Shown: positions 7,438-13,755 of the stretch, piece after piece
How the letters are laid out: each line of letters starts with the position of its first letter
Numbering within the stretch: the first letter of the stretch is position 1
Assembly: GCA_903927605.1 (NCBI GenBank)
Contig: CAIYNT010000009.1
Coordinates: forward strand, 1 to 18,582
Length of the DNA stretch: 18,582 nt
DNA from: an uncultured Holophagaceae bacterium
GTDB taxonomy: Bacteria; Acidobacteriota; Holophagae; Holophagales; Holophagaceae
Reading direction: 5' to 3'
The notes under the pieces: generated by a model
Databases searched by the model: none
Seen by the model: only the letters and a program-made list of their open reading frames with translations
Told to the model about the DNA's origin: nothing
Program-made: the position numbers and the translations under genes

Positions 7438-8493
7438 ATGCGAAGCGTCATCACCGGAACCGGCATCGGCGTGCCTCGAAATGTCGTCACGAATGAGGCC
7501 TTATCAAAACTCATGGATACCTCGGACGAATGGATCCGGGTGCGCAGCGGCATCCAGGAGCGGCGCTATGCCGATCCGGGACAGGGCTCCACGGCCCTCG
7601 GTGTGATCGCGGCTGGGAACGCCATCGCTGATGCAGGTCTTGTGCCGGGCGACATCGATGCGGTCATCTTCGCCACCATGACTCCGGACTACGTGCTTCC
7701 GGGCAACGGTCCCCTGCTCCAGACCGCGCTCGGTTTGGGGGACATCCCCACCTTCGACATCCGCCAGCAGTGCAGCGGCTTCCTCTATGGCCTGGAGCTC
7801 GCGGACCTGTTCCTCCAGAGCGGCCGCTATCGGCGGGTGCTGCTGGTGGGCGCCGAGGTCCACACGTCCTTCATGCCCTGGCATCTCGGCTGGGATACCC
7901 TCATCGGCCAATCGACACGGGAGATCACGGAGGCTGAACGAGCCGAGAACACCACCAGCCGGGACCGGACGGTCCTCTTTGGTGACGGGGCCGGCGCCGT
8001 GGTCATCGAGGGCCGCGAAGGAACGGCTGGCCTCGGCCCCATCCGCCTCCACACCGATGGCACCGGCGCCGGGGTGTTGACCATGCTCGGCGCCAGTTTC
8101 AAGCGCCGACCCTTCGTATCGCATGAACAAATCGACGCAGGCGACACCCTCCCGTTCATGTCCGGCAAGGAGGTCTTCAGGTCCGCCGTTACGCTGATGC
8201 CCCAGGCCATCCGCGAGGTCTGCGAAGTCGCCGGTGTGGCGGTCGAAGCCCTGGACCTGGTGCTCGTTCATCAGGCCAACCTCCGCATCATCGAGGGCGT
8301 GCAGAAAGCCCTCGGCCTGCCGGCGGCCAAGGTGCCCCACAACATCGAGCGCTACGGCAACACTACCGCCGCCACCCTGCCGATCCTGTTCCACGAGTGC
8401 CGCCAGCAGGGCCTCATCCAGCCCGGCATGAACCTGATGTTCACGGCTCTGGGTTCTGGCCTCCATTGGGGTGCAGCTCTCTACCGATCCTGA
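7438..8493 (+). CDS. FabH-like 3-oxoacyl-ACP synthase III
   Basis: This 351-residue thiolase-fold enzyme has the KAS III catalytic triad: C112 in RQQCSGFLYG, H278 in LVHQANLRI and N308 in RYGNTTAAT. Such enzymes condense an acyl-CoA primer with malonyl-ACP to start fatty-acid synthesis, or perform related condensations. It is about 30 residues longer than E. coli FabH. The extra length is mostly around residues 150-185 (GWDTLIGQSTREITEAERAE), before the conserved FGDGAGAVV. This region is near where the primer pocket forms, so chain-length preference may differ. The start has AAAGG six bases upstream and lies 10 bases after the hybrid kinase stop, so it is likely co-transcribed. No other fab genes are nearby, so a specialised lipid or signal role is possible rather than the housekeeping one. 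Confidence 0.88.
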   Translation: MRSVITGTGIGVPRNVVTNEALSKLMDTSDEWIRVRSGIQERRYADPGQGSTALGVIAAGNAIADAGLVPGDIDAVIFATMTPDYVLPGNGPLLQTALGLGDIPTFDIRQQCSGFLYGLELADLFLQSGRYRRVLLVGAEVHTSFMPWHLGWDTLIGQSTREITEAERAENTTSRDRTVLFGDGAGAVVIEGREGTAGLGPIRLHTDGTGAGVLTMLGASFKRRPFVSHEQIDAGDTLPFMSGKEVFRSAVTLMPQAIREVCEVAGVAVEALDLVLVHQANLRIIEGVQKALGLPAAKVPHNIERYGNTTAATLPILFHECRQQGLIQPGMNLMFTALGSGLHWGAALYRS

Positions 8494-8497
8494 TCAG

Positions 8498-8527
8498 TTG
8501 CCCATTGCGCATGAACGGATCTAGAAT
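8498..8527 (+). promoter_or_regulatory. Probable sigma70-type promoter for the PepSY-like gene
   Basis: TTGCCC (8498-8503) and TAGAAT (8522-8527) are 18 bases apart. They end about 25 bases before the ATG at 8552. This lets the small exported protein be expressed separately from the ketoacyl synthase upstream. Confidence 0.5.
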
Positions 8528-8551
8528 GCCGGTCATATCCCAGGAGTCCTC

Positions 8552-8893
8552 ATGCGTGTGCGCCCTCTGGCTTTGGCCCTGCTTGTCCCTGCCCTGATCC
8601 TATCGGCAGCCTCTCCCAAGACTCGGTCCTCGGGCTTCGTCAAGTCTGCTAAGCAGGCCAAGGCCATCGCCGAACAGGACACGGGCGGGAAGGCCACCAG
8701 CGCCCGGCGCATTCCCCTGAACGGCGCCTCGGGCGGATGGGAGGTGGACGTGCGGATGCCCTACGAGGACCGGGGCTGGCGTTGCATCATCGATGCGGAT
8801 ACCCGCATGGTCCACACCAAGACCCGCATTGACCAGCCCGGCAGCAAGGGCAAGGCGGAAGGGTCGATCCGCGTGATCAAGGGAACCCGCTGA
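8552..8893 (+). CDS. Small secreted PepSY-like protein
   Basis: A 113-residue protein with an N-terminal signal peptide (MRVRPLALALLVPALILSAA, probable cleavage near residue 20). The remainder resembles a single PepSY-type unit: a helix KSAKQAKAIAEQDTGGKATSARRI, then strands GGWEVDVRMPYEDRGWRCIIDADTRMVHTKTRI. That helix followed by WEVDV and a DADTRMV hairpin fits PepSY, a periplasmic fold linked to inhibition or modulation of proteases. AGGAG lies about five bases before the ATG. The tail after residue 95 is basic (KGKAEGSIRVIKGTR). The protein has one cysteine. The family call is by pattern only and the function is unknown. Confidence 0.7.
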   Translation: MRVRPLALALLVPALILSAASPKTRSSGFVKSAKQAKAIAEQDTGGKATSARRIPLNGASGGWEVDVRMPYEDRGWRCIIDADTRMVHTKTRIDQPGSKGKAEGSIRVIKGTR

Positions 8894-8954
8894 CCCAGTT
8901 CCCCGACCGGTGCCGACCGTTCGCCGGTATTTACAGCCTGAAGCCATGTCCGAC

Positions 8955-8974
8955 TTGACAGTCCGGCCTAGAAT
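8955..8974 (+). promoter_or_regulatory. TTGACA and TAGAAT boxes upstream of the SPFH gene
   Basis: TTGACA (8955-8960) and TAGAAT (8969-8974) both occur before the SPFH start at 9010, but only 8 bases separate them, too few to be one sigma70 promoter. TAGAAT may be the true -10, 35 bases upstream of the ATG, with a weak -35. TTGACA also sits inside an imperfect inverted repeat (CGACT TGAC AGTCCG). Confidence 0.3.
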
Positions 8975-9009
8975 CGTACGCGTGGCCGATGCCACGAGGA
9001 GAACAACCC

Positions 9010-10059
9010 ATGGGGCTGATGGACTGGGGCAAGGCCCAATTCATTGAAATCATCGAGTGGCTCGACGATTCAAACGACACCCTGGCCTGGCGCTTCCCCG
9101 TGCGGGACCAGGAGATCAAGAACGGTGCCAAGCTGGTCGTTCGCGAAAGTCAGGAGGCCGTCTTCGTCAACGAGGGCCAGCTGGCGGATGTGTTCAAGCC
9201 GGGCACCCACACGCTCAGCACCCAGAACCTGCCGGTCCTGGCGGACCTGAAGGGCTGGAAGTACGGCTTCGAGAGCCCGTTCAAGGCCGAGACCTACTTC
9301 ACCTCCACCAAGCTCTACAACGACCTGAAGTGGGGCACCTCGAACCCGATCATGATGCGCGACGCCGACTTCGGCATGCTGCGCATCCGGGCCTTCGGCA
9401 TCTACTCCATCAAGGTGGCGGACAGCGGCACCTTCCTCAAGCAACTCGTCGGCACCAACGGCGTCTATACCGTTCCGGATGTCTCCGAACAGCTCCGCAA
9501 GACCATCATGAGCCGCTTCACCGATGTGCTGGGCGAGGCGAAGGTGCCGGCTCTGGATCTGGCGGCCCACTACGACCAGCTTTCCGACCTGGTGAAGCAG
9601 AAGCTCCAGGATGAGTTCAAGACCATGGGCCTCGAGCTATCCAAGTTCTTCGTGGAGAACATCAGTCTTCCGGAAGAAGTCGAGGCCATGATGGACAAGC
9701 GCACCGGCGTGGGCATGATGGCTCCCGTGATGGGCGCCTACACGCAGATGCAGGTGGCCGAGAGCATCCCCCTCGCCGCCCAGAACCCGGGTGGCGTGGC
9801 AGGCATGGGCATGGGTGTGGGACTGGGCTTCGGCATGGGCAACATGATGGGCCAGCAGATGGCCGGAGCGGCCCAGCAGATGGGCCAGCAGGGTTTCCCT
9901 GCCGGAAGCGCACCAGCCGCTCCCGCTCCCTCTGCACCCGCGAAGTCGCTCAAGGATGAATTGATGGAATTGAAGGATCTCTTCGACAGTCAGCTCATCA
10001 ATCAGGCCGAGTACGACACTCAGCGGGCCGCCATCATGAAGAATCACGGCATGGCCTGA
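9010..10059 (+). CDS. SPFH-domain protein with C-terminal SHOCT motif (YdjI-like)
   Basis: A 349-residue protein. The ATG at 9010 is chosen over the in-frame ATG at 8989 because GAGGAG lies about eight bases upstream of it and MGLMDWGKAQFIEIIEW is the usual beginning of this family. Residues of about 20-235 form the SPFH/virion-core-like region (LVVRESQEAVFVNEGQL, FKPGTHTLSTQNLPVL, a long helix with DELSKFF-type packing). Residues of about 235-300 are a low-complexity Gly/Met/Gln stretch (GMGMGVGLGFGMGNMMGQQ). The end is a SHOCT-like helix pair (LKDELMELKDLFDSQLINQAEYD). In Bacillus, YdjI-type proteins act with PspA-like membrane-stress factors; that role is inferred here. There is no membrane span. 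The gene ends just before a strong hairpin. Confidence 0.85.
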   Translation: MGLMDWGKAQFIEIIEWLDDSNDTLAWRFPVRDQEIKNGAKLVVRESQEAVFVNEGQLADVFKPGTHTLSTQNLPVLADLKGWKYGFESPFKAETYFTSTKLYNDLKWGTSNPIMMRDADFGMLRIRAFGIYSIKVADSGTFLKQLVGTNGVYTVPDVSEQLRKTIMSRFTDVLGEAKVPALDLAAHYDQLSDLVKQKLQDEFKTMGLELSKFFVENISLPEEVEAMMDKRTGVGMMAPVMGAYTQMQVAESIPLAAQNPGGVAGMGMGVGLGFGMGNMMGQQMAGAAQQMGQQGFPAGSAPAAPAPSAPAKSLKDELMELKDLFDSQLINQAEYDTQRAAIMKNHGMA

Positions 10060-10085
10060 TCCACGTTCCTTGGTTACATCCGGGC

Positions 10086-10105
10086 AGGGCGGCGCGAGCC
10101 GCCCT
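10086..10105. terminator. Strong hairpin between convergent genes, likely bidirectional terminator
   Basis: AGGGCGGC and GCCGCCCT form a perfect 8-bp stem closed by a GCGA tetraloop. It lies 26 bases after the SPFH stop and reaches into the CDF stop codon (10104-10106). No T-run follows on either strand, so it may pause, protect RNA ends or act with Rho rather than being a classic intrinsic terminator. Confidence 0.6.
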
Positions 10106-11066
10106 AGCCATGTCCATGACACTCATGGTGACTGTGTTGATCGTGGTCCTCGGCCTCATGCTCATGCACGAACCGGTGCTGGTGTCGTTCGGACATGGCC
10201 GGGGTTTCGAAGTGCAGCGTCACATGGCGCACGCCGAACCGTTCGGACAGCACGTGCTCGATGCGATTCTGGTGGGCCTCCGTGTCTTCCAGGCGCTCGG
10301 TATCCACGATGATGTGGGCGGTGCAGACCGTCAGGTGGCTGCAGACGCGCCAGGAACGCAGATCCTCGACACCACGGACTCCGGGAAGTCCGATCAAGGC
10401 GGCCTTGGCCGCCTCCTGGTCGAAGGCCGCCCGGTGCATCAGAATGCCGACGGCATCCCGGAGAAGGAAGAAGGCGCCCCGCAGGATGAACCCTACGATG
10501 ACCACGGCCAGAAGGGGATCCACCCAGCGCCAGCTGGTGAAGTGGATGACCACCATGCCGACCATGACAGCCAAGTTCGCCAAGCTGTCGCCGAGGGCAT
10601 GCAGGTAGGCGCTCCTGAGGTTCAGGTCGTGCTGCTGGCGGGTGCCCTGGGAGGGAACGAGGACGTGGGTCGCGGCCAGATTGAGAAAAAGGCCCAGGGC
10701 CGAAAATCCAATGGCCCACCCGAGCCGGATGGGCTGGGGGTTCCGGACTCGACTCCAGGCCTCAAACAACACGGCGACCGCCAGGACCACCAGCAGCAGG
10801 ACACCAAGCAGGGTGTTGAAGATCTCCAGGCGATGCCATCCATAGTTCCACTGTTCGCAAGGTTCGCGGCGGTTGGCCACCCGGATGCTGCCCATGGAGA
10901 GCAGGTTCACCACCGCGTCATTCAGGTTCTCCAGGCTGTCGGAAACCAGCCCCAGGGATCCGGTCCATAGGCCGCCCACCCCTTGCACCAGGAAGTTCAG
11001 CCCGAAGATCAGCGAGCTCAAGGCCAGCCGACCCGTGGTGGTGGGGCCGTGGGTGTGGGCCATCAT
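10104..11066 (-). CDS. Cation diffusion facilitator (CDF) metal exporter
   Basis: A 320-residue inner-membrane antiporter of the CDF family, which exports divalent metals such as Zn, Co or Cd in exchange for protons. Six membrane helices are predictable within residues of about 14-210, followed by a cytoplasmic domain with the typical final strand HVTLHFET. The metal site in TM5 is canonical (H156-x3-D160 in HALGD). In TM2 the usual His is replaced by Glu (D43-SL-E46-NLN-D50). The C-terminus is a His-rich tail (HEHEAEDHDQHSHHECHGHG) and the N-terminus has HTHG; both are likely metal-buffering. The start overlaps the hydratase stop (ATGA), so it is the last gene of that chain. Metal specificity cannot be read directly. 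Confidence 0.9.
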   Translation of the reverse strand: MMAHTHGPTTTGRLALSSLIFGLNFLVQGVGGLWTGSLGLVSDSLENLNDAVVNLLSMGSIRVANRREPCEQWNYGWHRLEIFNTLLGVLLLVVLAVAVLFEAWSRVRNPQPIRLGWAIGFSALGLFLNLAATHVLVPSQGTRQQHDLNLRSAYLHALGDSLANLAVMVGMVVIHFTSWRWVDPLLAVVIVGFILRGAFFLLRDAVGILMHRAAFDQEAAKAALIGLPGVRGVEDLRSWRVCSHLTVCTAHIIVDTERLEDTEAHQNRIEHVLSERFGVRHVTLHFETPAMSERHQHRFVHEHEAEDHDQHSHHECHGHG

Positions 11067-11848
11067 TCGCCTCGGTAGTGGGGCTTACGTTTCTCGCGGA
11101 AGGCGGCCAGACCCTCCAGGCGGTCTTTCGTGGAGAGCACCTGCGCGTAACAGGCCTGCTCAAAGGCAAGGCCTGAAACCAGGTTCAGCTCCAATCCCCG
11201 GTTCACGGCTTGTTTCGCCAGACGCAGCGCCAAGGGTCCGTTCGGGAGGATATCGCGGGCCAGCGCCAGGGCGTCAGGTAATGCTTCACCGGCCGCAACC
11301 AACCGGTCCACGAGACCCAGCCGACTCGCCTCCTCTGCCCCGATCCGGCGGGCCGTGAAGATCAATTCCTTGGCCCGCGACAGTCCGATGAGCCGGGGCA
11401 GGCGCTGGGTGCCCCCTGCACCGGGAATGATGGCCAGGGCCGTCTCGACCAGGCCCATCTTCGCCTCGGATCCCGCCACCCGAAGATCCACCGCCAGTGC
11501 CAGTTCCAGCCCTCCGCCGAAGGCCCCGCCCTCGATGGCCGCGAGGGTCGGCATGGGCAGATCCCCCAGCTCGCTGAAGGTCGTGCGGATGCTTTGGACG
11601 AACGCCGCCGCCTCGTCAGGGGACATGGCCCTGCGCTCCTTCAGATCCGCGCCAGCACAGAAGATGCCAGGGACAAGGCTGTGCACCACCACCACCCGGA
11701 CGGCCGGATCGAGGCGGAGTCCGGCCAAGGCCTGCCGAAATTCCGTCAGGAGTTGGCGACCGAGTGCGTTCTTGGCAGAAGGGCGGTCCAATCCCACCAG
11801 GACGATGCCCGCATCCGATCCCTCCAGGTGCTCAACCCGGACCTCCAT
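11063..11848 (-). CDS. Methylglutaconyl-CoA hydratase-type enoyl-CoA hydratase (AUH/YngF-like)
   Basis: A 261-residue crotonase. It has the oxyanion-hole segments FCAGADLKER and EGGAFGGGLELAL, with catalytic Glu candidates E115 and E135 (GLVETALAIIPGAGGTQRLPR). The ending KDRLEGLAAFREKRKPHYRGE closely follows the human AUH C-terminus as I recall it, as does ACYAQ before it. AUH-type enzymes hydrate 3-methylglutaconyl-CoA to HMG-CoA in leucine breakdown. The neighbouring biotin attachment protein fits this: in Bacillus the yng cluster has a carrier of this size and a hydratase. Its ATG shares one base with the TGA of the small upstream ORF, indicating translational coupling. A general enoyl-CoA hydratase role is the alternative. 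Confidence 0.85.
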   Translation of the reverse strand: MEVRVEHLEGSDAGIVLVGLDRPSAKNALGRQLLTEFRQALAGLRLDPAVRVVVVHSLVPGIFCAGADLKERRAMSPDEAAAFVQSIRTTFSELGDLPMPTLAAIEGGAFGGGLELALAVDLRVAGSEAKMGLVETALAIIPGAGGTQRLPRLIGLSRAKELIFTARRIGAEEASRLGLVDRLVAAGEALPDALALARDILPNGPLALRLAKQAVNRGLELNLVSGLAFEQACYAQVLSTKDRLEGLAAFREKRKPHYRGE

Positions 11849-12021
11849 CAGTCAAACTCGACGATGGGATCCCCCTCGTTGAGGAACTGGTCGGGGGCCA
11901 CGAAGACCTTCTTGACCGTCCCCTCCTCTGGACTGCCCACTGGAATCTGCATCTTTTCGGTATCCCCTGCGGGGATACGCGAAGCCTCCGGCACTATCGC
12001 TGAATGCACGAGGTAGCTCAT
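11848..12021 (-). CDS. Truncated second copy of the biotin/lipoyl carrier (57 residues, likely decayed)
   Basis: This ORF encodes 57 residues. It starts at an ATG overlapping the carrier stop (ATGA) and ends at a TGA sharing one base with the hydratase ATG. Residues 24-57 (KMQIPVGSPEEGTVKKVFVA, then PDQFLNEGDPIVEFD) nearly match the second half of the neighbouring carrier. The first 22 residues (MSYLVHSAIVPEASRIPAGD TE) do not, and the MKM acceptor motif is reduced to EKM. The N-terminal strands of the biotinyl domain are missing, so folding and biotinylation are doubtful. Fragments IPA-GDT-E recall the normal first half and suggest deletions. It could persist because its overlaps carry ribosomes to the hydratase. 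No homology search was possible, so real function is not excluded. Confidence 0.55.
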   Translation of the reverse strand: MSYLVHSAIVPEASRIPAGDTEKMQIPVGSPEEGTVKKVFVAPDQFLNEGDPIVEFD

Positions 12022-12125
12022 GACAGCTCCACGATGGGATCCCCTTCGTTCAGGAACTGGTCGGGGACCACGAAGACCTTCTTGACCGTCCCATCCCCTG
12101 GGCTGCCCACTGGAATCTGCATCTT
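11861..12125 (-). repeat. Direct repeat pair (95 bp) from a partial duplication of the carrier gene
   Basis: Positions 11861-11955 and 12031-12125 match at 89 of 95 bases by eye, with offset 170. The shared part corresponds to the C-terminal half of the carrier domain. Similarity stops abruptly at the KMQ codons on one side and at the last codons on the other. Confidence 0.9.
11960..11978. other. Perfect 8-bp hairpin inside the truncated carrier ORF
   Basis: GTATCCCC and GGGGATAC flank a TGC loop. Outside these, TTCG and CGAA can pair with a one-base bulge, extending the stem to about 12 bp. It lies 4 bases past the point where the carrier copy loses homology. There is no T-run. It could mark a deletion junction, be a REP-like remnant, or affect translation of the hydratase. 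Confidence 0.65.
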
Positions 12126-12230
12126 CATGGACTCGATGATGACCAGATCCTGGTCCTCGCCCACGGTGTCGCCCTCGGTGACACAGACTTCAAGTACCTT
12201 CCCAGCCATTTCGGCTCGCACCACGGCCAT
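12018..12230 (-). CDS. Biotin/lipoyl attachment protein (BLAP, YngHB-like)
   Basis: A 70-residue single-domain carrier. It has the biotinyl signature ESMKMQIP with acceptor Lys36, the VTEGDTVGEDQDLVIIE turn, and the second half GDGTVKKVFVVPDQFLNEGDPIVEL. Size and layout match the stand-alone Bacillus BLAP (YngHB, about 73 residues), which is encoded with leucine/branched acyl-CoA genes. It would carry carboxybiotin for an acyl-CoA carboxylase, perhaps methylcrotonyl-CoA carboxylase, whose subunits are not in the window. The start MAVVRAEM is chosen because GAGGGG lies seven bases upstream, rather than the longer open frame to 12383. The stop overlaps the start of the truncated copy. Lipoylation instead of biotinylation is possible. 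Confidence 0.9.
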   Translation of the reverse strand: MAVVRAEMAGKVLEVCVTEGDTVGEDQDLVIIESMKMQIPVGSPGDGTVKKVFVVPDQFLNEGDPIVELS

Positions 12231-12276
12231 CCAGTCACCCCTCGAGGACAATGGCCCAGTGTAGCGACCCTGCGTG

Positions 12277-12513
12277 CTATTCGTCCCGGTCGGAATCCCC
12301 AAGCACCACGAGGTCATCGTCTTCATAGGCGAAGTCGCCTTCCTCGAGGAGGATCTCCCGGACCTTCCCACCCTCCGGGGCATTGATGTAGAACGAGGTG
12401 CGGGAGGAATCCGTGCCCTCGAGAATCATCAGGGGCTCATCCTCTTCCACTTCCTGGCCGGGGCGGACAAGGACGTCCACCACGTAACCCGGCCATTCCG
12501 CCCGCACGATCAT
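12277..12513 (-). CDS. Biotin/lipoyl-like domain protein without acceptor lysine
   Basis: A 78-residue protein with the barrel-sandwich pattern of a biotinyl domain: [33 protein letters not shown], then [28 protein letters not shown]. At the hairpin where the carrier has ESMKMQ it reads [12 protein letters not shown]. There is no lysine, and the loop is about four residues longer. It therefore should not be modified, but could serve as a docking or structural partner, or the loop could bind another ligand. The start is chosen by AAGGGGGG just upstream. The gap to the next carrier gene is 46 bases. It is very acidic at the C-terminus (GDSDRDE). It heads the minus-strand chain of carrier, hydratase and CDF genes. 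Confidence 0.75.
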   Translation of the reverse strand: MIVRAEWPGYVVDVLVRPGQEVEEDEPLMILEGTDSSRTSFYINAPEGGKVREILLEEGDFAYEDDDLVVLGDSDRDE

Positions 12514-12617
12514 GCTGCCCCCCTTTGCCGCCTCGCGACCTTGGCGGGGAGAGTATGGCGCCACGGGCCTCCGCGCAAGCCCCGGAAGCCTTTCTTTTCG
12601 TCACAAGTCTTGTCTGG

Positions 12618-12623
12618 GATACT
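12618..12623 (+). promoter_or_regulatory. Possible extended -10 (TGGGATACT) for ychF
   Basis: GATACT preceded by TGG resembles an extended -10, about 20 bases before the ychF ATG. The segment 17 bases upstream (TTTTCG) is a poor -35, so confidence is low. Confidence 0.3.
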
Positions 12624-12642
12624 GGAGGGCTTGGAGGATGGA

Positions 12643-13743
12643 ATGGCTGTCGCCTGTGGCATCGTGGGTCTGCCCAATGTGGGGAAATCCACCCTTTTCA
12701 ACGCCCTCACCCGCGCGGGCGCGGCTTCGGCCAATTATCCCTTCTGCACCATCGAACCCAACACAGGGGTAGTGGATGTACCGGACCCCCGCCTGGCGCC
12801 CCTCGCGAAGATCGTCAATCCCCAGCGCATCCTCCCCGCCGCCCAGGAGTTCGTGGACATCGCGGGTCTGGTGCGGGGCGCCAGCAAGGGCGAAGGACTC
12901 GGCAACGCCTTCCTGGGCCACATCCGCGAGACGGACGCCATCGTCCAGGTGGTGCGCTGCTTCGAGGACTCCAACGTCACCCATGTGGAGGGCGGCGTGG
13001 ATCCCGAGCGGGATCTGAGCATCATCGAGACCGAACTGGTCATCAAGGATCTGGACGCCGTCGAGAAGGGCCTGGACCGCCACCGGAAAGCCGCCAAGAC
13101 CGGGAACAAGGAGTCCCTAGCCATGGTGGCCGTGCTGGAGCGCCTATTCGCCGCCCTGAACGACGGGAAGTGGGCCAGGACCGCCGGCCTCTCTGCGGAC
13201 GACAAGACCCTGGTGAAGTCCTACGGCCTGCTCACCCTCAAACCCACCCTCTTCGTGGGCAACATCGGGGAGGAGGACATCCGGAACCCCGAGGGGAATG
13301 TCCACTATCAAAAGCTCGTAGCCCTGGCGGCGGAGCGGCAGGCCCCCTGCATCCCCATCTGCTCCAAGCTCGAAGCTGAAATCCAGGATCTGCCCGAGGA
13401 GGATCGGCCCCTGTTCCTGGAGGAGGCCGGCCTGTCGGAACCCGGACTGAACGTGCTCATTCATGCCAGCTATGACCTCCTGGGCCTCCAGACCTACTTC
13501 ACCGCAGGCGTCAAGGAAGTCCGGGCCTGGACCATCCATAAGGGCGACACCGCCCCTCAGGCCGCCGGCGTCATCCACACCGATTTCGAGAAGGGCTTCA
13601 TCCGGGCCCAGGTCATCGCCTACGAGGACTTCATCCAGTTCGGCGGGGAGCAGGGTGCCAAGGACGCGGGGAAGATGCGGACGGAAGGGAAGGACTATGT
13701 GGTCAAGGACGGGGATCTGATGAACTTCCTGTTCAATGTGTAG
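12643..13743 (+). CDS. ychF: Ribosome-associated OBG-type ATPase YchF
   Basis: A 366-residue protein, the usual length of YchF/OLA1. The P-loop is GLPNVGKST (residues 9-17). The base-recognition motif is NxxE (N207-I-G-E210) rather than the GTPase NKxD, which fits YchF's preference for ATP. The switch region shows YPFCTIEPN and [17 protein letters not shown]. The C-terminus is a TGS domain beginning near [15 protein letters not shown] and ending DLMNFLFNV. YchF binds ribosomes and is implicated in translation and oxidative-stress responses. The ATG at 12643 is preferred because GGAGG precedes it and [12 protein letters not shown] is the family start; the frame is open further upstream to 12274 without support. 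It is convergent with htpX. Confidence 0.96.
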   Translation: MAVACGIVGLPNVGKSTLFNALTRAGAASANYPFCTIEPNTGVVDVPDPRLAPLAKIVNPQRILPAAQEFVDIAGLVRGASKGEGLGNAFLGHIRETDAIVQVVRCFEDSNVTHVEGGVDPERDLSIIETELVIKDLDAVEKGLDRHRKAAKTGNKESLAMVAVLERLFAALNDGKWARTAGLSADDKTLVKSYGLLTLKPTLFVGNIGEEDIRNPEGNVHYQKLVALAAERQAPCIPICSKLEAEIQDLPEEDRPLFLEEAGLSEPGLNVLIHASYDLLGLQTYFTAGVKEVRAWTIHKGDTAPQAAGVIHTDFEKGFIRAQVIAYEDFIQFGGEQGAKDAGKMRTEGKDYVVKDGDLMNFLFNV

Positions 13744-13755
13744 GCCCTTCCGGGC
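13744..13755. terminator. Short hairpin between convergent ychF and htpX
   Basis: GCCC, TTCC, GGGC forms a 4-bp stem immediately after the ychF stop and abutting the htpX stop. It is short and has no T-run, so terminator function is tentative. Confidence 0.25.

Noticed and set aside
8989..9009. Earlier in-frame ATG for the SPFH protein
   Set aside because: It lacks a ribosome site, and it would place GAGGAG inside the coding region, while that site is well spaced for the ATG at 9010.
12274..12642. N-terminal extension of ychF
   Set aside because: It is antisense to the lysine-free carrier gene. YchF proteins begin at the MAVACGIVG position and have the right length (366) from there.
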